This document shows positions 58,001 to 64,000 of a stretch of 64,000 nt of DNA, one piece after another; the stretch's first letter is position 1; each line of letters opens with the position of its first letter. Source of the stretch: Zygaena filipendulae (Eukaryota > Arthropoda > Insecta > Lepidoptera > Zygaenidae); the NCBI GenBank assembly GCA_907165275.2, contig OU015670.1:3685501-3749500 (forward strand), given 5' to 3'. The translations under genes and the position numbers were made by a program. The notes under the pieces are model-generated. The model saw only the letters and a program-made list of their open reading frames with translations, made no database searches and had not been told where the DNA came from.

Positions 58001-61000
58001 GCATGCGGCCATATAGATGTGTTAAATGTGCAGAAAACCATAATACCTTGGACTGTCCAAAACAAGATAGAAATGAACCAGCGAAATGTGCCCTATGCTT
58101 AGGAGACCATCCTGCAAATTATAAGGGATGTAAAGTCTTCCAGGAAATACAAAAAAGGAAGTTTGGACCTAGAGTACCAAATAGAATAAACACACAGAAA
58201 GCACCACTTGATATAGAAACTAGACCACCAACAACTGATAACAGTATAGGTACTAATACTACAATTAAGACGTATGCAGAAGCCACAAAAAGTAGTACAA
58301 GCCTGGAAATAATGCTATCAAAACAAGCTGAAAAGCTAGACCGTCTTATAGACCAAATGGGCATCCTGATGAATCTACTAACAACAATGGTCAATAAATT
58401 AGTTAATTGAAATGGCTCTTCGGATCGGAATATGGAACACTAATGGTCTACTGGGCAAGAAAAATGAGGTAGAAGTCATGCTAATGGTACAAAGCCTGGA
58501 TGTGTTGTTGGTGTCTGAATCACACCTAACTGATAAAATGTCTTTCACATTAGATCGATACAATACTTACTCAACTCCTCATCCAGATAATACTGCACAT
58601 GCTGGAACAGCTATAATAATTAAGAGTTCAATCAACCATCAGTTATTACCTCAGTATAGGACCTCAAAAATACAAGCCACATCAATAATGGTACATGATA
58701 AGCAGAACTCAATAGTGCTTTCCTCAATCTATTGCCCTCCAAAAAAGAAAAGAGAATCTGAGACCGACTCTAGTGATTATAATAGCTTCTTTGAAACACT
58801 TGGTGATCGATTCATAGTTGGTGGAGATTGGAACGCCAAAAATACACTATGGGGTTCCCGACTTACCACTAGCAGAGGAAGAAGCTTATGGAAAATTTTA
58901 GAAAAAAGACACCTGGAAGTCGTTTCAACTTGTAAACCAACATACTGGCCCACAGACCCTAACAGACTGCCAGATCTATTGGACTTTTTCGTGTGTAAAG
59001 GAATACAGTCCTACTACATGCGAACTGAGGACTGTTACGATATTTCCTCTGACCACTCTCCAGTTATTCTCACAATAAGCACAACCCTTATCGACACATT
59101 AAATAACTCTTATCTTTGTAATGGACAGACAGACTGGGAGTACTTCCAGGACCTCGTTGAAAAAAACCTCAATCTTAATATCCCTCTTAAGTCCAATGAC
59201 GATATAGAAAATGCCACTATATCATTAACGAAGTGCATACAAGCAGCCGCTAGAGCGAGTACACCCAGCGACACAAAGTATAGAAAAACAAAATACAACC
59301 TACCAGTAGAAGTCAAGAAAAGAATATTGGAAAAAAGACGTCTCCGGCGAGTGTGGCACTCCAGTAGGCATCCAGCCGATAAAAGAGCCCTTAATAAAGC
59401 CGCGTCTGAACTTAAGAGTTTCTTAATAGACATACAAAATGAAACACTGCAATCATATTTAGAAAATCTGACTCCGTCTGTTCCAGCTAAAAATGAACAT
59501 TCACTCTGGAAAGCTGTCAAGTCACGTGGAAAACCACAACATGCACAGCACCCACTTAAAACAAAAGAAGGAAAATGGGCAAGAACTGATGAAGAAAGAG
59601 CAGAAGCATACGCGCAATTCCTAAGCGATGCATTTACTCCGAACTACGATCTAGGAAGCAATGAAATGGATGAACAAGTACAAGCATATCTTACAAGTGA
59701 CCTGCAACTTAGCCCTCCACTCAAATGCTGCACGCCATCAGAGGTTCGACGACTGATTCTTGGTCTGAAACAAAAAAAAGCTCCGGGTTTTGACTTAATA
59801 ACTGCTGAAATCTTGAGAAACCTGCCAAAGAAAGCAATTACATACATCACATCTTTGTTCAATGCAGTTTTAAGAACTTCCTATTACCCCTGCATATGGA
59901 AGGTCCCTCAAATTACAATGGTTCCAAAACCTGGCAAACCACCACATTTAACTTCGTCATACAGACCGATAAGTTTACTTCCAGTACTATCCAAAGTATT
60001 GGAAAAAGTCATCTCAGCACGGCTTACTGAATTTACTGCCAAAAATCTCGTTATCCCAGAACACCAATTTGGATTCCGAAAAAGTCATGCAACTATTGAA
60101 CAAGTTCACCGTGTATGTGACCAAATCCGGGTTACCTTGGAAAACAAAGAGTACTGTTGTGGAGTATTCCTCGATGTACAGCAGGCGTTTGATAAAGTCT
60201 GGCACGAAGGGCTGCTATTTAAGCTGAAAAAACTACTACCTCATAGCATGTACTTGCTTCTTAAATCCTATCTGGAAGACCGTATTTTCTATGTAAAAAT
60301 TAACGACTCTATTTCCAACTTCTACGAGGTAAAGGCAGGCGTCCCGCAGGGCTCAGTATTGGGGCCATCGCTGTATCTACTGTACACATCTGATGTCCCA
60401 GAAACGGATAACGTTATGACAGCCACTTTCGCAGATGACACTGCTGTACTAACATCAGATGAGGATCCAATTGTGGCATCAAGGACATTACAGGCACACT
60501 TAAATAAAATACACACTTGGATGAATAATTGGCGAATTAAGGCTAGTGCAAGTAAATCTAACCACATAACCTTCACACTGAGAAGGGAAGACTGTCCTGC
60601 TGTAGCATTAGGTGGAGAAGTACTGCCACATAACAAAGTAGTTAAATATCTTGGTTTCTATTTAGACCGGAGACAAACCTGGAAAATGCACATCCAAAAA
60701 AAGCGAGAAGAACTGCGGTACAGATATAAATCGTTGGAGTGGCTTCTGGGCAGGAAGTCCAACCTATCAGTCAACAACAAACTACTGATTTATAAAGCCA
60801 TTCTAAAGCCGATCTGGACCTATGGAATTCAGTTATGGGGAACAGCCAAAACCTCCAATACGGAAATACTGCAACGATTCCAAAATTGTGTACTGAAAGA
60901 CATAGTAAATGCTCCTTGGTTCACTAGAATGGAGGATATACACCATTACCTGAAGGTTCCTACTGTGAAAGAGGAAATAAGCAGCTTGACAAAAACCTAC

Positions 61001-63924
61001 AGAGAAAGGATAAACACTCACGAAAATCGACTTGCGCAAGCGCTGACTAGACCACTGGACAAAAGACGCCTAAAGAGACATCACATATGGGACTCCATGA
61101 GCTCATAGTTTCCATGCAGTAGGCATTCCAATGATGGTTGGCTATGCCTCAAACGCGACTATCACACAAAACAGCTGCTTATGGTCCCTGGACCGATCGC
61201 ATGCTTAACTAAGGAGAAAAAAAAAAAAAAATTTTAAATAAAATTTAATAATTTAATTACAAACTTTTAAAGTGTTAAAAGATGTATATTAATTTATTAC
61301 TTCACGTCTAATTATTATTTGTTTTAATATATATACGTAATTATTTCTATACTCTGCCTTTTTATGTTCCGCTAATTCTGCCGGTGTGTATATGATTGTC
61401 AATAATAAAATAATAATAATATCGTAATAAAAATGTCAATGATAGTAAAAATATCGTAATAAGAATGTCAACGTAAATGTTATGTGACGAGAATTGAAAA
61501 CTGAATTCATTAAGTTCCTCATTTATGATTTAACCAACTACCTGTATAATGTTACAGACGTCAGAAGCGAGATGAAGCGACATATGAGTTGTCCAAGTCT
61601 AAGAGTAGTCGTGCGGCGGCGTGGGCGGACGAGGGCGACACGCCGGGTGCGCTGTACAGGCCGCGCGCGCAACACACGCGTCACGCGTACGAGCTGCTGC
61701 TGTCCTTCATGCAGAGCGCGCTCGGCGACCAGCCCAGGGACATACTGTGCGGCGCCTGTGACGAGGTACCCTACACACACACATTGATTCTTTTAAGGAA
61801 TTCATGTAAGAAAGAGATATAACAAAAAATGTTTGCACTATCGCTATGAGACTGAACTAAGCAATTTGATATCTGCTGTGATGTCCACCTATCTGCTCAG
61901 CAGGGCAATGACTTTTTTGCTTACTTAAGCATATTTTAGTAATTAGTATGATGATCAAACCAATATAAATGTACATATTATATAGGTAACCATAAAACTG
62001 CCACCACACCATGCAGACACTTGGTTTCTGCCATGATGGGCTTAGACTGGTTTTCCCACACTTGGTATATAATTGTTTCAGGTGTTAGTGGTTCTCAAGA
62101 ATGACAGGCTGAAAGATCCGGAGAGGAAGAAAGAGATTGAAATGCTGCTTGGACCCATTCCGGACGAGAGATTTGCGCTGCTTGTCAACTTAGGTATGGC
62201 AACATGACAATTTTGACCTAAATCAAAAATCTTAACAAACTAAAATGCGACATTTCGACACCCATTTCTTCATGTTATTCCAGATTCGATATCTAGAGCT
62301 TTGTGAATTTTTTATAGAATTTTCTATTGAAATTACGAAAAAAATAATGAGGGTTTTTTTATAAAACTATAAGTAGGTAGATAACACTTTCATTTTAACT
62401 AATAATTTAAATATCAAATAAGAGGCGTATTATTCGTCATATTGTTATAGTATACATCTCAAAAACGGGGCTTAACCTAAACTGGTTTTGAGAAAGTTAT
62501 GAATGAAAAGTTTTTTTTCCTGTCAAATTTGAATTTTGACATTATCGGTTTATTCCCCGAGGCCGTAGATTCGTGTTCAATGTTCATACATGAAAGAAAA
62601 AATGTACCTTTTTTGTGATATAATATTTGGCTCCGTCTCACTAGCACCACTCATTAAGTTAAAGAAAAATTAAGATTCAGGTAAAAAAAAAACACGTAAA
62701 GTGAAATTTAGATAGGGTAAACTACTATTTCATGAATATGAGACATGAAATTTGAATGACTCAGTAAGGTTTTTCTCGAAATTTTCGTGTAAGTGCCAAC
62801 CCACAAGATGCGGTGTGGCGCCGCAGCACAAGTCATTTCGCCGTACTGGCGACCACACGGGCAGCGCGGCGCCGCAGCGGCGACAAAAAGAATAGGCATG
62901 CCCATCGCTACGTGACAGAACAGGACAAACAACAGCGAGCCGCTCACTCCCCTCCCCGCCTCGTTTCTACTCCGATGCAAGCGCGGCGCGGCGCCGGAGC
63001 GCGCCGCAAGGCGCCGTGTGGCCACAACGCATTTTTGTATGTAATATACCGCAGCGGAGCCGCTCAGGCGCCTGACCTGAGCCGCACCGCACCGTGTGGG
63101 TTGGCTCTAAGGACGCAGGTGATACCATGGAGGAACAATTAGTTTATTGATATTACATTTGTAGCATTTAAACTTGACAGCAAAACATTGAATACCAAAA
63201 ACAAACAAAAGCAAATTATAATACTGTTATGTCTCTAATCTCGGTGTTGGCAGGCAAGAAAATAACAGACTTCAACATAAGCACCACCACTGAGAGCACC
63301 GCCGAAATCGACGAGACATATGGCATCAACGTGCAGTTCGAGGAGTCCTCCGAGGAAGATGACGAGGACGCTTATGGAGAGGTGAGACTTCTCACATTTA
63401 GCTACCATCATTGTTGGTCAGTAACCAGTAGGACAATTCCAATTGCAATTTGTGGTTTTATGACTGAACTGTTGACTGCATAGTGATTCTGCCAAGGTCA
63501 AAGTTTGAAAAGACACGGTATAGAAGGATGCTTAGCCAGTAAAGGAGGTAAATTAAAAAATTTCTTCCACTTAAAATTATGTAACTAACTACCATTAAAC
63601 AGCACATAAGCTATTAGTAGTTATGTAGACTATTTATATTTAAAAATTAAATTTTCCATAAAATGAACAATAGTAGAAGTAGCTATATAGATTGGCTGTG
63701 AAATTCGCAGTTTTAGTTTGTTAGTTGAAAGAAATATACATATATTCCAATCACACAATCTTGACCTGTGACGATCCGCCTTAACACTGCATCTGTTTTA
63801 ACGTCGTCAGGTGCGCGAGGAGGAGCGCGAGGAGGGCGAGGGCTCCGACGGCGAGGGCGGCAAGGACTCCGAGGGGGAGCGCGACAGCGGCGGGGAGGGC
63901 CGCAAGAACGCCATACACACCAAC
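55084..63924 (+). CDS. Brr2: U5 snRNP 200-kDa helicase Brr2 (SNRNP200), N-terminal exons
   Basis: Exons 55084-55128, 55273-55436, 61558-61765, 62082-62193, 63254-63381 and 63811-63924 join in phase into 257 residues, ending at a GTGAGT donor; the gene runs off the window. Brr2 is the DExD/H-box (Ski2-like) ATPase of the U5 snRNP that unwinds U4/U6 during spliceosome activation, in the nucleus. Recognised from [63 protein letters not shown] and [16 protein letters not shown], all conserved N-terminal blocks in animals. The helicase cassettes lie downstream. Exons 5-6 encode an acidic Glu/Asp-rich stretch. Intron 2 is 6.1 kb because it hosts LINE-C. Intron 4 holds a GC-rich repeat. The start has a strong context (ACCATGG). 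Confidence 0.93.
55437..56436. other. Brr2 intron 2, left part
   Basis: AT-rich intron with short A and T tracts; a scrap of interspersed repeat around 56090-56165 ends in (AAAT)n. No other feature seen. Confidence 0.45.
56437..56690 (-). repeat. Inverted LINE 3'-end repeat, left copy
   Basis: The segment AGAATAGAATAGAATCATTT and onward reads, on the minus strand, like a LINE 3' end. Part of it (about 56500-56640) is the reverse complement of 61250-61395, including the GCGGAACATAAAAAGGCAGA block. Confidence 0.6.
57193..58410 (+). CDS. LINE-C ORF1, Gag-like protein
   Basis: 405 codons from ATG 57193 (the open frame extends a few codons upstream without an ATG). A Pao/Jockey-like central domain (about 110-240) contains [14 protein letters not shown]. 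It is followed by knuckles [27 protein letters not shown] and [15 protein letters not shown] (about 255-310), then a Lys-rich and a helical tail. RNA-binding role by family. It ends TGA one base before the ORF2 ATG, an arrangement suited to termination-reinitiation. Confidence 0.88.
   Translation: MENATGGTDKLLTADISGEIHKLPIPRSRPSVMTTNINLDPYNQTMDSANEWQTMPILKQYKKRKLSALSPDKDILTQNRYSPLQVDESTEVTPKVKIDKPPPIMLYGITNVGKLKEVIETSLEKSQYEFKIVTKNQLRITVDSITSYRNLLALVRERKLIGHTFTPKNERPYRIVIKNLHHSTPIDAIKEAVESTGNKIFGEVINAKHSKNKTPLSTWFVNLAPGPNVDEVKKLKYIYHTSVKIEDPKQRKTVPQCKRCQQYGHTRNYCMRPYRCVKCAENHNTLDCPKQDRNEPAKCALCLGDHPANYKGCKVFQEIQKRKFGPRVPNRINTQKAPLDIETRPPTTDNSIGTNTTIKTYAEATKSSTSLEIMLSKQAEKLDRLIDQMGILMNLLTTMVNKLVN
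58412..61108 (+). CDS. LINE-C ORF2: endonuclease and reverse transcriptase
   Basis: 898 codons. The endonuclease (1-225) has IWNTNGL near the start, [13 protein letters not shown] and SSDHSP. The RT (about 450-720) has [49 protein letters not shown] and the catalytic FADDTAVL. There is no RNase H, and the length is typical for Jockey-clade ORF2. No stop or frameshift is seen, so this copy could be competent. Codon use is A-rich, like Jockey elements and unlike the GC-rich Bel-Pao. Confidence 0.92.
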   Translation: MALRIGIWNTNGLLGKKNEVEVMLMVQSLDVLLVSESHLTDKMSFTLDRYNTYSTPHPDNTAHAGTAIIIKSSINHQLLPQYRTSKIQATSIMVHDKQNSIVLSSIYCPPKKKRESETDSSDYNSFFETLGDRFIVGGDWNAKNTLWGSRLTTSRGRSLWKILEKRHLEVVSTCKPTYWPTDPNRLPDLLDFFVCKGIQSYYMRTEDCYDISSDHSPVILTISTTLIDTLNNSYLCNGQTDWEYFQDLVEKNLNLNIPLKSNDDIENATISLTKCIQAAARASTPSDTKYRKTKYNLPVEVKKRILEKRRLRRVWHSSRHPADKRALNKAASELKSFLIDIQNETLQSYLENLTPSVPAKNEHSLWKAVKSRGKPQHAQHPLKTKEGKWARTDEERAEAYAQFLSDAFTPNYDLGSNEMDEQVQAYLTSDLQLSPPLKCCTPSEVRRLILGLKQKKAPGFDLITAEILRNLPKKAITYITSLFNAVLRTSYYPCIWKVPQITMVPKPGKPPHLTSSYRPISLLPVLSKVLEKVISARLTEFTAKNLVIPEHQFGFRKSHATIEQVHRVCDQIRVTLENKEYCCGVFLDVQQAFDKVWHEGLLFKLKKLLPHSMYLLLKSYLEDRIFYVKINDSISNFYEVKAGVPQGSVLGPSLYLLYTSDVPETDNVMTATFADDTAVLTSDEDPIVASRTLQAHLNKIHTWMNNWRIKASASKSNHITFTLRREDCPAVALGGEVLPHNKVVKYLGFYLDRRQTWKMHIQKKREELRYRYKSLEWLLGRKSNLSVNNKLLIYKAILKPIWTYGIQLWGTAKTSNTEILQRFQNCVLKDIVNAPWFTRMEDIHHYLKVPTVKEEISSLTKTYRERINTHENRLAQALTRPLDKRRLKRHHIWDSMSS
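61232..61400 (+). repeat. Inverted LINE 3'-end repeat, right copy
   Basis: From the end of LINE-C, sequence through TACTCTGCCTTTTTATGTTC to CCGGTGTGTATATGA is the reverse complement of the left copy near 56500-56640. LINE-C therefore lies between the two arms. Confidence 0.65.
62789..63107. repeat. GC-rich MITE in Brr2 intron 4
   Basis: About 320 bp with far higher GC than its flanks. The ends TGCCAACCCACA (about 62794) and TGTGGGTTGGCTC (about 63095-63107) are inverted. GGAGCCGCTCAGG-type and GCGGCGCCGC-type segments lie inside. No coding frame persists. It is similar in style to lepidopteran hAT-type MITEs; no target duplication could be fixed. Confidence 0.55.
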
Positions 63925-64000
63925 GTGAGTACACTGCGCATGATATATTTGACAGCACCATTGCTCTATTGTTTAGCGAACATGCCTCCTTAACTAATTT

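Larger units (their letters stand above)
56700..61231 (+). mobile_element. LINE-C: Jockey-type non-LTR element, both ORFs intact
   Basis: It comprises a 5' UTR of up to about 490 bp, ORF1 (57193-58410), ORF2 (58412-61108), a 3' UTR and an A tract ending about 61231. It lies in sense orientation in Brr2 intron 2. Target duplications could not be fixed because both flanks are A/T-rich. Confidence 0.8.

Overview
This is a stretch of insect nuclear DNA, almost certainly from a moth or butterfly. It is AT-rich, with genes in many short GT-AG exons. It holds a divergent pair of secreted ferritin genes, an insect-type aldehyde oxidase, the start of the spliceosomal helicase gene Brr2, and repeat families typical of Lepidoptera. 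There are no bacterial operons, CRISPR arrays, rRNA or tRNA genes.

Layout. (1) 1-9.8 kb: ferritin locus. A signal-peptide exon of the heavy-chain gene (Fer1HCH, minus strand, 3606-3672) and the complete light-chain gene (Fer2LCH, plus strand, 6178-9396, 233 aa) diverge from about 0.7 kb of shared promoter. Each transcript has a well-formed iron-responsive element (IRE), at 3778-3804 minus and 4598-4624 plus, so both subunits should be under the same IRP translational control. (2) 10.9-23.3 kb: a complete 15-exon molybdo-flavoenzyme aldehyde oxidase on the minus strand (1290 aa). All exon phases agree and no stop interrupts it. Its introns carry several transposon fragments and palindromes. 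(3) 23.5-26.5 kb: intergenic DNA made largely of short interspersed repeats. (4) 26.5-55.0 kb: a 28.5-kb nest of mobile elements built by successive insertions, each edge marked by a target-site duplication (TSD). A short element E (46935-54957) was split by a Bel-Pao LTR retrotransposon (47107-54721). A full-length I-type LINE (LINE-A, 26498-46920) landed at the left edge of E. LINE-A was then split by a 9.2-kb LTR element with no recognisable gag or pol (29489-38701) and by an intact antisense I-type LINE (LINE-B, 38798-44390). (5) 55.1-64 kb: the first six coding exons of Brr2 (SNRNP200), plus strand. The gene continues beyond the window, and its second intron holds an intact Jockey-type LINE (LINE-C, 57193-61108).

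Function. The host genes are metabolic (iron storage, aldehyde oxidation) or housekeeping (pre-mRNA splicing). The ferritin subunits co-assemble and share a promoter and an IRE control scheme. The nest ends about 115 bp upstream of the Brr2 start codon; removing all insertions would bring the AO and Brr2 start codons to about 3.3 kb apart.

Exon boundaries were read by hand from splice consensus, phase and family similarity. Identity of the LTR pairs was judged by eye. Clade names for LINEs are based on domain content, not on a tree.
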